Source of the DNA: Gloeophyllum trabeum ATCC 11539
Lineage: Eukaryota; Basidiomycota; Agaricomycetes; Gloeophyllales; Gloeophyllaceae
Direction of reading: 5' to 3'
Assembly (NCBI RefSeq): GCF_000344685.1
Contig: NW_006920413.1
Location: 1,615,717 to 1,679,716 of the forward strand
DNA: 64,000 bases
A program made the position numbers and the translations under genes. This document shows, one piece after another, positions 1 to 16,263 of the stretch. Below the pieces are notes generated by a model. The model was not told the origin of the DNA, searched no databases, and saw only the letters and a program-made list of their open reading frames with translations. Numbering within the stretch: position 1 is the first letter of the stretch; each line of letters opens with the position of its first letter.

Positions 1-1913
1 TTCGTATCACCGACGAGCGATGTGGGACTGTACGCGCCAAAAATCACATACGCGTTGTGTGCAGAAACTCGAATGTACGAAGAATCAAAGACGTACAGAT
101 CCACAGTATCCTGCAGGGATAAAGCCTCCGGCTTCCCCCGATTTCCGACGCCTGGGCAAGTGCACCGGTTCGGACTGTTTTGCCATGTGTAATCAGACCA
201 GCCAGTGTCTGGCCTTCGAATTTAGAGTTAGAGGGTATTCGGCATTGTCAGGAATTCTACTTACTGCAGAAGCTACGCGACAAGATTTCATTTCTGGCGG
301 TGATTCTCCGACGAGCAACGCGTCCAGGAAAATGGAGTCCCCCTATCCCTGCGGCAAGGATCACGAGATGGATCGCTCGCTTAAACGACCACCAAAGGGA
401 GCCTTCTGTACTCAAGCGGTGACGCCTAGGAGTAACTTCGCAGATTTGTTAACAGTCAGACGTGATGATCGCTAGTTTCGAAGAATACGCAGGTAGAAAG
501 GGGCGGTATCAAGGGCGTACCATTAATAACTGTGATCCATCATGGTGAAAAGGATCCACCGATTTTTCCGGACTGAGGACGCTACATTTCAATAGGGTAT
601 TCAAAGATGCTTGGGTTCCACAGAACCGAAGCGCTCTACCACAGCGCAGGCAGAACAATTGTTGCAGACCTATTTTTGTTCTGAAGAAAAAAGCCAGGCC
701 ACTTGATATATCTGCTTGGACCCCATCTTGTGGCTCAAGGAACGAACGTACTGGCTGGGTCTGAAAGATTTTGACTACTCATCGAGTACCTGGACCTTCA
801 GTAGGGTATGTCTTGACATAAATCTGCATGCCCCGACATAGCCTCGTCCTTCTGAGGATACGGATTGGAGGCAAATGCCGAGAAGTTCTGCAACACATTC
901 GCAATGCCCGTTGGGACCGAGCTCCATAGCGCCATTCGGGGGGAGAAATGACGCTCGGTCCCGTGAGACCAGACGTAGAGATAGACTCAGCGTAGGAATT
1001 TGGGGCTGCCTTCGGTATTTTTGGGAGCGGGCTATGTTACGTGAGTCCGTTGAGAATGTACCTCCCGCACGAGTGATGGTACACCGGTGGAGGAGACCCT
1101 CGGGCACGCCGCCGATGGAGAGACAGGAACCTTTTCATGAACGCAGGCGGAGTCGGAATGCGATGCCAAAGGTGCGCTAGTGCGATGGATGTGGCTCTTG
1201 AGCCACGATAGACCAGTCTAGACTTTGGCATCGGTGAGACTGACCCACTTTTCATTTTTACGTACAAGCATTGGCTGTATATAATACACCCGAGAGTCGT
1301 CGTAGCGTAGGGACCGGAGGACATTCCTCGAACGCAATGCATGAGGAACGGTACAGACCGTATAAGCACCGAGGCTTGCGCACGTAAAAGGGCTCTGTCT
1401 GGCGGTGTTAGAGTTCCCGTATTCACAACGTCCTGCCTTCCCGAAGCAGTTGTGAGATTAAAAGGCTAAAAGCAAGCGTTAGTCGAAAGCAGACGAACGA
1501 TCACGGAAAGCCAACAGACTGCAAAATAGCCACCCGTCTCACGAGCCACCCACGTGGCCGAGGTACCGAATGCCGCTACCGTAGGCTCTGCAACCGCGTC
1601 CCTTGTGACAGAGATCCGTGACACGATCTCTGTAGTTCACCGCAGTGTCGCCTCGCCAACGTCGTGCGCCAGGTCTCCCTTCGTCGACACCGGCGACGAG
1701 CGCGTCCTCTTCACCGTCGAGCGGAACGACGACGGCTGCCTATTTTGAGGAGCTGGCTGCTCAGTAAGCAACGTCCTCCATCGACCATCTAAGAATCTGA
1801 TCTCAGCAAAGTTCGAAGAGTCCCACGAGTCTCCTCGGTTGATTCCTCACTCTAAGCTTGTTTTCTGGAGAGGCACGGGATCATTGGTCAGCGTCTTCTG
1901 CAGCACAGAAACA
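1..1913. other. No supported gene; left edge and upstream region of the first gene
   Basis: Open frames here are short, overlap on both strands, and show no recognisable motif or the third-position GC bias of the real exons further on. The last few hundred bases are presumably promoter and 5' leader of the gene starting at 1914. The only structure I noticed is a short inverted repeat near 1608-1633, listed separately. Confidence 0.5.
1608..1633. repeat. 9-bp inverted repeat with 8-bp spacer
   Basis: The arms ACAGAGATC (1608-1616) and GATCTCTGT (1625-1633) are exact reverse complements around the spacer CGTGACAC. It lies about 280 bp upstream of the ATG at 1914. It could be a dimeric factor site or a hairpin in a transcript; the sequence alone does not decide. 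Confidence 0.5.
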
Positions 1914-3548
1914 ATGTCGACCGGGTCCTATCGTCTGCAGACCGCCCGCGCGCGGCCCACACCCCCGCCTCTGCGATTCAATAACACATCATCCAAGGCC
2001 ATCGTCGCCGCCAACGATAACAGCGAACCACTCCTTTACGACCTTCCTTCGGCCAAGTCTCCGCCCCCAACCAGCGGCACCTTTGCGTCCAATGTATCAA
2101 ATGCTACCTCCCCGACGTCACCCACCTATACGGGCCGTCCACGAGGCGGTAGGGGTCGCAGGATGACCCCTCCGCCTTCTCATGCGCGATCTACTACGCC
2201 ATCTCGTGGCGTAGCTCGCAGCGATGTCGAAGAATTTGGTGAATACTGTAGAAGATGGTGCGAGTGTCGCTGATTCTTGTCTGCCGTGACAGCTAACATG
2301 GAGTCAAGGTATTACAATCAGGACGAGGAGGCCGGCAGGCTCATGACCCAGATCCTATCTACTCTTCCCCACTCACAGCGAGCCCCTTTTGCGAAACTAC
2401 AAGCATCTATCCGCTCGAAATATCATGCACATATGAGCGCCAGACGTGCAGCTGAATTCCAGGCGCATCTTAGCGCTACCCATCCAGGAGGGTCCTTGAT
2501 GCCCCATTCGCGCGCGAATCCATCTGGACCTCTGGCTAGGAAAGAGCGATACGAACGATTCGACAGGTTTGTGAAGACATGGTGTACTGTGGGCATGCCC
2601 GGCACCAAGCCCTTCTTTGAGGGACTCTGGGCTGTCATGAGATTGCAAGTTCTACCAGAGGACCTTGGTGGGGCAGGTCCATTCAGAATAGAGTGGGAAC
2701 TAGATGATGCTGTCTTCAAGGAAGCCGCGTGCGTCCGATTTGCTTTATTGACATGCACAAATATTAACAGATATCTGCGATCGTCGTAGTGGCAAGGACT
2801 TCATGCTTGAGGCTATTGACGTCCTCAAAGGGGTGAGGGTTAATCTATAACTCACTATTCTAGCTCGCTGAATCTGAATCTGATGCAGGTCTTGGCTTTC
2901 GAAGAAGTACCCTCTTCTCGACGTTCGAACAGTTGGAATTCGTTTTCTCCGCTGTCACGTTCACATTCACGCTCCCAATCACAACCTCTCCCTTCGTCGG
3001 CTCCCACGGATACCCAACGACTCCCTGTGCCTAGTGTAGGGCATGTGAAACGTCCAAGAGCACCCAGCGATCCATTTTTAGATACCCCAGCCTTATCGCG
3101 CTCACTAGCGTCATCTGCATCTAACTCGTCGTGCGGTACTTCCGGCGCTCTCTTAGCCGCGGCGCCCGAGCAGGATCCACCAAGCCCTGCCTCGGTTCCG
3201 GCAGACACTGAGGACGTGCCGGTGCCGTCATATGGTGATTACGCGCTGAACGAAGACGACGAGGAGGAATATCTACGGACGTGGACGTCTCCAGACCTGC
3301 CGAACCCGGAATATCTATCCCTATTGAAGGTCTTCCCTTCATTTATCACCAGGAGAACTCTTCCCCGCTTTCCTGTGACTACCGGGAAGGGCAGACCTCT
3401 GGATTTGGAAGAAGGTGAAGATGAGCCCAGGAGAGAGGTACGGTGTGGCACTGGGATCATGTGGGTTAGTTCCAAAGAACGGTGCGACGGTTGGAAAGGC
3501 AGCTGGTGGGATAGGTTCGTGCTCTGGTGGCGGAAAATATTCTGCTAG
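1914..3548 (+). CDS. Conserved-looking fungal protein of unknown function
   Basis: I do not recognise this family. Four exons join cleanly: 1914-2257, 2309-2728, 2790-2832 and 2889-3548, giving 488 residues. The first intron carries a CTAAC branch site and all joins keep frame. The N-terminal ~95 residues are Pro/Ser/Thr-rich and basic. A compact, charged and probably helical middle segment follows (about 110-270), with aromatic patches such as RYERFDRFVKTWC and EWELDDAVFKEAAGKDFMLE. Next come a long Ser/Pro-rich low-complexity stretch, an acidic patch (NEDDEEEY) and a Trp-rich tail (WWDRFVLWWRK) that could be amphipathic and touch a membrane. The start is the first ATG of the exon; a further in-frame ATG lies upstream at 1839. 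The folded middle part suggests a real fungal protein. No function is assigned. The 3' end could contain one more intron. Confidence 0.7.
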
Positions 3549-6500
3549 CTGCTCTGAAGCGTCGACGGACCATGGCATGTTTTCTCAGGCACGGCGTCTT
3601 GGACTGTCCGTTATTTAACTTATCTTTGGTATTGCGCCCACAACCCGGGTCAGTACTAGTACCACATACTCTAGGACCTGGCTTCCGTCTCTCTGGTGCT
3701 GTTAGCGATATCATCTATGCGGTGCATGCACTGTGTGCTCGCGGTCCGTTATCTTTTGTATCGGACACTCGACTGGCTTTGGACGATACTATTTACTATG
3801 TATTGATTGTCATCTGCACTGTCAGAAATGTTGTTTACGGTTCAGCGTTGTATGTCCTCTTGTGTGCTTTGTTCTCGACATACCAGCGCGCTCGATGAAA
3901 CTGTAGGTGGGGAATTACGACTGGTTGGGTACTTCAACTACTTACTGTGGATACAGGTAGATCTGCTCATTGTGGCATGGCAGCTCGCACGTGGGCGACC
4001 GAGGTTCTCACCTTCCTAGATCCGAGTGTGTGCCCAGCCAGTGTGTCGGCAAAGATCTAGGTGTCAACGTGCTGCACGAGCGAATTCGCACCTCTACGCC
4101 GGTAACTCGCATTCCATCCTGACATTGGGTCGTTGGGATGATTCCGCTTCCATGTCCACAAAGCTGAGGTCGCTCATCCTCGGCACGCCGCTTTATGGAT
4201 GTGCCGAGTACGAAACTTGCAAATGCGTCGCACTCGGTGACATTCGCTGCGTATTTCAGCTCCTACGATGCTTAACTGGTGTCTCCTTCATATTTGAAAC
4301 GAATTGAGGAGGAGAAAAGACAAAGGTAAGCATCACCCTGGTTCGCTGCTGGACAATTTAGTCAATTGTATGCCAAAATAGCTGCAGGACGATGTAGCGT
4401 TCTGCTGACCCGCAGAATCATGCCCGAGCCGAAGCTAAGTACATCACCAATGCACAGAAGCACACGATACGTAAATTAGCGCTTCGGCTTCTGAAATACG
4501 CGATCGTGGCGCTCTGGACTGGTGAATATTCGGCGATGCTGCATGATGCACCTCCGGAAAGTGCCTGTGCCCTGCGCGGCTGCAGAAATATCACTTCTGA
4601 CCATGAAGTAACCCACTTGCGTCGGTCGCGTCCTTCTCAGCTTCTCAATCCATGTGCTGACTCACCAGTATTCACTGTCCGATCCTTTGGATGTTCAGCG
4701 GCCCGGTGCATTGTGCTTAGCTTTGCGTTGATTGGATTGAGGTCCAGAGACCATCCTTCTACATGCCTATCTCAGCCGGTAGATAAGCCTGCCAAATATA
4801 CCTGCTACTGGTTGTCTTGCATGACGGCACCGGTGCGTATCGCACCATGGGCCTGCATATCGCGTCCAGGACAGCAGCGCGGATACTAACGTAAACATTG
4901 ACCACGTAGGTCAGTATAAAGGATGACGGTATTCAAGTTCTTTGTCCCTGAGCCAATAGGCGGACTCGAGTTTGCTATACCATGGTTCTGCTGTGCAGTC
5001 TAACCTTCTCTGGTGTTATACACCTCTGCCAGCGATTTACGGAAGTCTTGGATCACTCTCTACATTGGTCCATCTGCCGGAGATCTTGCTAGCTGACAAA
5101 ATCTACTTTCAGCTATGTGGACAGTTGGCCGCGCGGACTAGTACGGCATCGGCATGAAACAGAGTGAATAGATGTTTTGCAAGTCCAAACAGCAAGCTCT
5201 GTCACTTAAGCTGTCGATGTCCGGCTTTCATCTGACATTGCCCGCGCGCTGACCCCGCAGTCGTAGGGAATCGAGCGGTCCAATTTATCATGCAGTGTTC
5301 ATCGAACATGAATGCTCGCCGATATGAGTCAAGGACAGCCGGGAGGTCTGGTTGTCGGCGTGAAGATCAGTGGCTGTCACAAAGTACGTCTGTTCCAGTA
5401 GGGCATGATCTGGCGTTTGTTTGCTACCTTGCTCCTACTGCGCCATAATCGCTTCAAGACCTGTCGTGTCCTCTATTCCCAGCTGTCTTCAATTCGTACG
5501 GCACCTGGCACCGGCATCTCCTGACGACGCGAAATCTGCCTTTCCTTGCCGCCGTGACAGCTGGAGCTTTCAAACCTTCGAGGGAGTGTTCAAAGCGAAT
5601 GGCCCTGGGGTTCCTAGGATGCAATTTAGCTCTTTGTCCCCAATTCCTCACCGACGACTATTACTGTACCAAGTTTGAGCCGAAGGTAGTGCAACTGGCC
5701 CAGTGACACCTCGCGGAACCATCTGTCGCCCCCGCGAGTCCCTGTTCATTCGTGTCTAATTCGTCGTTCACGACACAGCGTGAAGTGCTCAGGTCCTCCA
5801 CTATTTCCGTCCCCCGCTCCAGCAAGCGCCTACTGTCCGTGCAATTCGGACTCTATCAGTAGGTCCCATACTGCATGTCTCATCTTACCCCTTTGCATCG
5901 AGTTGAGATGGATGTTCCTACTGGACCGCAATAGCGGTCATTTGTAATTCAGGGTCTGGAAACGCAAGGTTTGAATTAAACGCTGCAGCTTGTTGTTTGG
6001 TAGTTGTCACCCTCTCCTGTTCTCTGACCCAGAGTCAGTATGACACGGCTGTGCACGTTGCCGTATCTTCATGAACACTTCCCCGACACAACCTTGTATG
6101 TATTGATTTCACTCCTCTAACATAAAATATCTCATCCCAGTCCCCTTGGGACAGCAACGGTCTTAACTTGGTTCAAGGGGCTGAGTCTTTACTACCCCTT
6201 TCATTTAGACGGACTTGGCACATTATGGACTGTATATTAATGACCGTTATCCCTTACACTCTTCAGAATCCGTGGATGCGGCGGTCTGACCTCGGGTTCA
6301 TCTTCAAGATATTCCATGTGTAGCAAAGAGGATGAACGACTTGATATCCTGTCAAAGCGTACATTTACGCCACATTCCGCCGAACTCAGGTCCACCGCCT
6401 ATGTTTGCATAAGTTACGAACCTACGTTGACACGGCGCTTCCCGTTAATCCGGAATATTATCATCAGATAGCAACAGTCCAGGCGCTAATTCCCGCTCGT

Positions 6501-8224
6501 CGTCGCGGTCCAGCGTCGACTGGAATGCGGGATATATTGATAACACAGGTCTGGAACAGCTGTGGCTCCGTGTCTCTGGAACAATGAAGCTTGACGAGTA
6601 TGCCTACAGGGCATTGCCATAGACCGCTCAGTAGCGGGCCGGTACCAATTGCTCGTGTCGGTGATATGTGATAGAAGTCGGTGCAGTGGGGAAGCATGTG
6701 ATCCGATGTATTGCGCGTACATGTATGACATCGGTGCTTGGACCAAGGCTTCTGAAAATAATACGTTTAGGCTCTTCGAGATCCGCTACAAGTGCCAACT
6801 ATCTTAGTATCTATGCTCGTGGAGATGGAATTGAAGTAAGAACCACAGAATTATAGTATTCATCCGTCGATCACCTACCTGACTCCGCGCACTGGCAAGT
6901 ATGACAGATATATCATCTGCAAGGATATACACAATACCCGTTGTATGTGCCACAGAGCTGCATGAGTATTAATGTCCATTCGTCAGAAGTTGATAGTGAA
7001 CAAGCGGACTCACCTGCTCGGTTCGCATTCCATGGCTTGAAGCATGATCTGCGGGGTGAAGCTTCTATACGGAGATAATTGGAATTGCACCCGGGTACAC
7101 TAGAGATCCCCTTACCTTGGGTAAATAAGCTTGCAAGAACACATGGCTATGAGAATCCGAGAAGCCAAAGCAGTTAATTTCCCGTCGAGCGCGAGACGTG
7201 GACGAAGAGAGGGGCTGTCTGGTTCTCCAAGATAACTGCCAGATTCAGTTGCGCAGTGAAAACATCGCGATGGGGCCGTAGTGGTCGGGCGTCCGCAAAA
7301 TGAAGATGTCCTGCATACGGAAGAGAGGAGAGAGAGGTAATTCGTAAGAGCGAGCGGATCTGTTAACAGGGAAGAAGAAGCTACACGTATCACAATATTC
7401 GCCCGCTGTCTCGCATATCTTTGTGAGTAGTGGAAGTCCGTTCAATAAGAATGATGACTTTGCTCCCGCGTCACGTCAAAAAGCGCTGCAAGACATGGAA
7501 AGGATCTACTTGCGGGACCAAGTCCAACCGGATACATGGGCGGAATAATGGTGCCTCCGATCTATGGACGAAGCTGCGCTGTGAGCCAGGGGCATCGTAT
7601 GCAATGATCTTACTCATCGAGCTACTCTCGCCCAATCAGCCCGAGGCAAACATGCCCCGGGCAATGCAGCTGGGCAAGATCATGCCACAAGAAAAAACGG
7701 AGAGGAAATAAGGATAGGCACCAGGCAAAAAATTCCACAGAGAAATTGAAGTGATAGTGGAGGTACATTGAAAAGGATAATTACCGTCTCGCCTTCGCTG
7801 CAAGCGTAGGAGAGCGCCATCCCGAACGGACATATCACCGGCAAGGCAGGAATCAGCGCATGACATAGAGCTGAAAAAGCGCAGGCAATTGACCAACGTG
7901 CAGGGCACACTTGCCATCCCCTCAGGGCAATGTGCAACTTCCTGCATGTGCCCCAAAGGTACGAGCCTCTCCGCTCATTCAACGCAGATATCGTACCAGC
8001 AGATGAATGTTACATTTGCCTGGTCCGTTATCTCCGTTGAACTAGCACGGTTGGTGAACGCGAGACAGCGGGTAGAATAAGAATTAACAAATATATAACA
8101 GCAGAAGAGACGGTGAGAAGTGAGAAAATGAGAAAATGATACAACTGTTAGCAAGAAATGAGCAAGCACAACACAACGGATGACCATGATGCAAAGAAGA
8201 GACCAAGCCAGGCAAACGAGGCAC
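3549..8224. other. Gene-poor region, 4.7 kb
   Basis: Nothing here assembles into a convincing protein. Frames are under about 130 codons, lack motifs, and cannot be joined across GT-AG introns into anything familiar. I looked for tRNA-like T-arms, transposase or reverse-transcriptase motifs and terminal repeats and saw none. The first few hundred bases are the 3' flank of the gene ending at 3548, and the last stretch (about 8000-8224) is the 3' flank of the minus-strand GRF gene. Decayed repeats or a non-coding RNA could be present and would escape reading by eye. Confidence 0.5.
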
Positions 8225-9962
8225 TCATCGTCGGGCCGCCGCCTTCAGCGCCTCCACAGTCGTCTCAAGCAGCGAGTTCCTCTCCTCCAGAATCTTCATC
8301 CTCTCCTTCATCCTGTACCAAGGGTGTAGCATCAGCACTCAGTTCTCCCGTTCGCAATGATACATCAACATGAAGAAGAGCACTTACTTCTCCACCGTCC
8401 CCTCGAGCTCCCCTATCCTCCTGGCCTTCACTTCGCAGCTCTTCTCCGCTGCATACTTCTTGCGCTCCAGCAGGTCGATGTAAGCTGGCAGGTCCTGCAG
8501 CTGCTCCACGAGCGCGCGCGCGTTCCGTGCGTTCCAGTGCATGCCTCCTCGGCTGAGGTGAGAGTGAGAGAAGGAGAGCTGGCTGACGGAGGGGGAGGGC
8601 GGCGTGTGCGTGTGCGGGATGTGCGCGGGGTGGGAGGCAAGGAGTGACTCGACTTCGCGGGTCGAGGACAGGTCGTCGTCCTGCATCAGCATTGATCGCC
8701 AGTCGTCAGTAACTGGCATACTCAGATACATTCCATGGAGGGATATTACCTGTCGGTTGTCGTACGCCCCAGGGACACTCATATCAGCATTCGCGTTCAT
8801 CTCCGCCTCTTCCTGGTCGTCGTAGAACAATGCGCGCGCCTTGCCCTTCCCTTTGTTCCTGCTGGAGGGCGTGGGCGACCCAAGTCTTTCCATCGCCGGG
8901 TGGAAACGCCCTGCAGATGCGGAGAGGCCGTTGCCCGTCGTCGACGGCGGGGTGAGCAGCTCAGACGTGTGGTCGAGCATAGAGTCCTCCAATGACGGGT
9001 ACAGCGGATCGCGGATCCGCGCACGCTTGCGGGCGCTCTCGCTGCGCCCCCGCGGGGGCGTGTGCAGTGCGGCGGAGTGCCCGAAGGTCGCGCGGTAGTC
9101 CGCCATGGCTTCGTCGCCGTCCTCGTCGGTCACCTGCGATTGCGGCAGCGATTGGGAGGATGCGTCGGCAAAGTCGGTCTGCATGCCGGCTGCGACTCTG
9201 TCTGCAGGGTGGTCGGCTTCGAGTCCGTGTTCGTGTTCATGTTCGTCTCCGCAAGCGCAGCACTGACCGTCAAGGTGTGTAGGAGCTACGGGTAAGGGGT
9301 GAGGTTGAGCGACGGGGCTTGGGCTAGGCTGGGGATCGGGCTGGCCGAGGGCGGCGTAGATTTCCTTTAGGCGGCTCGCCTTGGCTTGAGGGGTGGAGTG
9401 CGCAGCCGGGGTGCGGGGCGCATTGCTAGGACCTGCAGCTCTCGCAGGAGTGACTGGAGGCATAATATTGACCGGTGTGGACGGGGAGGGTGATGAAGGG
9501 GATAAGGGGCGTTTCAGCGAATTCCCGGAAACCTGTGGTGTCCGAGGAGCCGAGGTTGGTTCGGGCTGCGAGTTAGGCTGCGATTTCGACGGCGTAGAGG
9601 TTGGTGTAGAGGGAATTACAGGCTGATGTGCAGGGTGGTTCACTATTCTAGGGTCGTCGGCCCACACTGTAATCATTGTTTCAAACTACTGAAGGTAGGA
9701 CTATGAAGTGGGCAAGACGTACTGAAGAACTTGCACCTGTCTGGGTCGTCTCTGCCCCTCACGCATCCGTAGAAGTCCCTGTAAGGTTTCCCAAGTTAGA
9801 TAACCGTCCATTCAGCGTACCTGAGACATACCGGTTTGGGTTCTTCGGGGTGTAGCTTGTTCTCCTGGGTGCGGGTATGTTACAGTGGCATACGATGGTG
9901 CCGTCCTCGCGGACAGGATTAATCTCATGTACCCTTCCGTACGGTTGGGAGGATTGCGACAT
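8225..9962 (-). CDS. GRF zinc-finger protein with C-terminal coiled coil
   Basis: Four exons (9962-9832, 9778-9723, 9666-8388, 8312-8225) give 517 residues. The finger is encoded across the first three: VCHC near residue 25, then NPNRDFYGCV, then DRCKFFMWADDP near residue 63. This is the Cys-x-Cys/His, N-x-GR-like, FY-x-C, CxFF-W pattern of GRF zinc fingers, which bind single-stranded nucleic acid in Top3-alpha, APE2 and NEIL3. The remainder is long, Pro/Ser/Thr-rich and disordered, with short basic stretches such as RKRARIRD. It ends in about 75 residues of heptad-rich helix (ALVEQLQDL to LETTVEALKAAARR), probably a coiled coil. No nuclease, helicase or topoisomerase domain is present, so the finger is probably a targeting or binding module. 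It diverges from the chaperone gene at 10132 across 169 bp. The finger is firm; the role is unknown. Confidence 0.82.
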
Positions 9963-10131
9963 GAGACGATTTCAGACGAACGAGCAGTGCTGCCGTACTG
10001 CAACGTTCATAACACTCGGGCGCTAAACAGTGCTCGATCAGGGATCGACGTATATTGGTCCGTGGGAGGACAAGGTCCACGAGGGACCTTTGCGCGTCAG
10101 TGACTGCATCTCCTCGACTTTGCATTCGGCC

Positions 10132-10764
10132 ATGTCGTCCACGACAGCGCCGTCCATCCACGTCGAGACAAAGTACGTTCCGCCGTCCGACTCGACGCTG
10201 CCCGCGCTGGCGCTGCAGGTAACGCGTCTGGTTGGGTCGTACATGCTATGGGTCGGCACGACCGAAGGCCCGTCCGAAGAAGTTGATACAGCACCTTTGC
10301 ACGGATCTCTGGCTAAAGATTGGGCATGCGCCATGCCCCCAATCAGCGTACGTGCATACAGCTCTGCGATGGACCCTGGCGCACCCCATAACTCTCCCAT
10401 CTGACTCGTCGTTCGCCGTCCAAAGTCGGCCTCGCAGGCCTCGGGCACGTCCATCTTCGCTTCCCCCAATGCGGATTTCGCGCTTGCCATGGCTCAGCGT
10501 CTGGGTGATTGCCCTGTTCATATCTGCTGCCCGTGAACCTTGTCTGATGAGCGTATTGTCTGCACCTGATCCCCGGTACGCCTGCTATCCGGCACCTACC
10601 CTGGTCCGGCTGTCCCGCACGCAGCAACGCGTTTCAAGAAACAGATATTCTTATCGATTGACGTGCCGCCAGCCTTTGTCTCCCTGGGCCAGGCGCCAAG
10701 GCTGCTTCTCGCGGTGGAGAGGGCCATCGTCGGTGCCCTCAAAGAGATGGAGCAGCTTCAGTAG
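10132..10764 (+). CDS. PSMG4: Proteasome assembly chaperone 4-like protein
   Basis: Three exons (10132-10347, 10426-10504, 10625-10764) splice in frame to 144 residues, the usual size of PAC4/Poc4 proteins. Family landmarks in order: ALQVTRLVGSYMLWVG (strand with the SxxLWVG signature), GSLAKDWACAMPP, then GTSIFASP..DFALAMAQRL, then FKKQIFLSIDVP, and a final helix AVERAIVGALKEMEQLQ. In the known family these small chaperones pair with PAC3/Poc3 and help order the alpha ring of the 20S proteasome in the cytosol. The assignment rests on this pattern only. The start is the ATG followed by MSSTTAPSIHVETKYVP; an upstream in-frame ATG at 10030 would add residues outside the fold. It shares a 169-bp divergent promoter with the GRF gene. 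Confidence 0.82.
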
Positions 10765-11088
10765 CCGAGCAGTCGTAACATGCCTCATGCTGCGTGTATT
10801 TACTTGGAACGGTAGTATTAGGCTGGCTATCAGCGTCGCATGCTGCGTGGTTGTATAGTAGAAACATGAGACTAGAAATGCAACAAGGCTGGGAGCTGTG
10901 GCTTGAGGCCGTGTATAAGATGTGTCACGACACGCCTTGTGGCCGATATTCCAATCAATAACGCATCTGCAAGCCATCTCTGAGATCAAACCTGCACCTG
11001 GACTAACCGTGACGCGAGGCCGCCGCCGACGACCAGCACCATCGATTCGACGCCAGCGACGGCGCCCACGACTGCCGTGCCTGCCCAG

Positions 11089-11106
11089 GACGACGACGAC
11101 GACGAC
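11089..11106 (+). repeat. (GAC)6 trinucleotide repeat
   Basis: Six perfect GAC units lie 26 bp before the chosen YAK1 start codon. If translation began at the upstream in-frame ATG (10922) the run would be coding. With the start at 11132 it is in the 5' leader. Confidence 0.75.
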
Positions 11107-11131
11107 ACTGCCAGACACGGAAATTGGGAAT

Positions 11132-15312
<4,181 letters not shown>

Positions 15313-16263
15313 AGTGCGGGCTGGCTCTGTATGTTGATCTTTTTCTCGAATCCGTGACCGAAGCCAGATGTGCTCTTGACAATGTTATTCGCAATCGTAC
15401 ACCATTCCGCATCGCTTATATTTTGTCTGCATTCAAGCTATTACCATCTGCCATTCCCGCATATGTATGCCATTCAGGCACTGTTGTCTGAAGCAATATC
15501 TGTTTTGACTTAGATGGGGCACGATCCACTTGAGGGGAGGCACGCATCTTCCGACGACAGGCGGAAGTACAGGGTTTATGCCGCAACGAACCTTGCTGCC
15601 GGACTTGCCAATGGCATCCTATTGTCAGAACATAACTTAGAATGAATGTTTCAACTGAAACCAATCATCGGAGGCCACGGAAACCAGCGAGCCCAATATC
15701 TGATCTGTACCTGCTGGACAGGTTCTTCTCGAAGGAGGACTTCTCGAGGCTGTATCTGAATGCTGCTCTAACCTTCCTGCTGCAGGAATGGCGACCGAAG
15801 TTCTGAAAGGCCGAGCCCCGGGTTTAGTCATGTCCACTGCCAGTGTCAGTGGGAGATGGTATCGGTCGGCAACGCTTCTAGTGTCGTACGGCCCCGAGGC
15901 CGTACAGAGGAGGTCTCTGAGTTGATTGGATTACGGCTGTGTGGACTCGTGGTTCAGACATACTGCCAATAGACCCTGCACCCACATCTGTTGTTTTATT
16001 AGCACGGCGCACGCCAGAGAACCCCTTCGAACAGGTTGTGATCCAATGAGATATGCGCGAATCTCCAGTGTCTTCTAGAGGCGAAATCCAGACGCACCAA
16101 TGCCACTGGACGTAATCCGTGCCTGTGTTCGTCGCGTTCTGATAGGTCCCCTGAGTTATGGGTAAGAACGAGTGATTACGGCGTGTTGAACACCCAGCAG
16201 TGGTAAGTTAGCTATATTGCCATGGTCCTCTTCTATGTCTCTGTTGGTTATCCTCTTCTCGCT
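15313..16263. other. Tail-to-tail intergenic region
   Basis: This 0.95-kb region lies between the 3' ends of the Yak1 gene and the minus-strand phosphatase gene. No coding frame or RNA gene is evident. It contains a strong short hairpin at 15886-15905. Confidence 0.5.
15886..15905. repeat. Perfect 8-bp hairpin with CCGA loop
   Basis: GTACGGCC (15886-15893) and GGCCGTAC (15898-15905) pair perfectly around the four-base loop CCGA. It sits about 360 bp from the phosphatase stop and 570 bp from the Yak1 stop. It may be a structured 3' UTR element or simply chance. Confidence 0.5.

Noticed and set aside
20..475. 151-codon frame at the left edge
   Set aside because: Composition is scattered (many Cys/Ser/Arg, no pattern) with another open frame overlapping; no splice partner found.
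9723..9778. Suspected frameshift in the GRF zinc finger
   Set aside because: On re-reading the bases, exon 9778-9723 is in frame throughout (FYGCV to CKFF); the apparent shift was my own miscopying.
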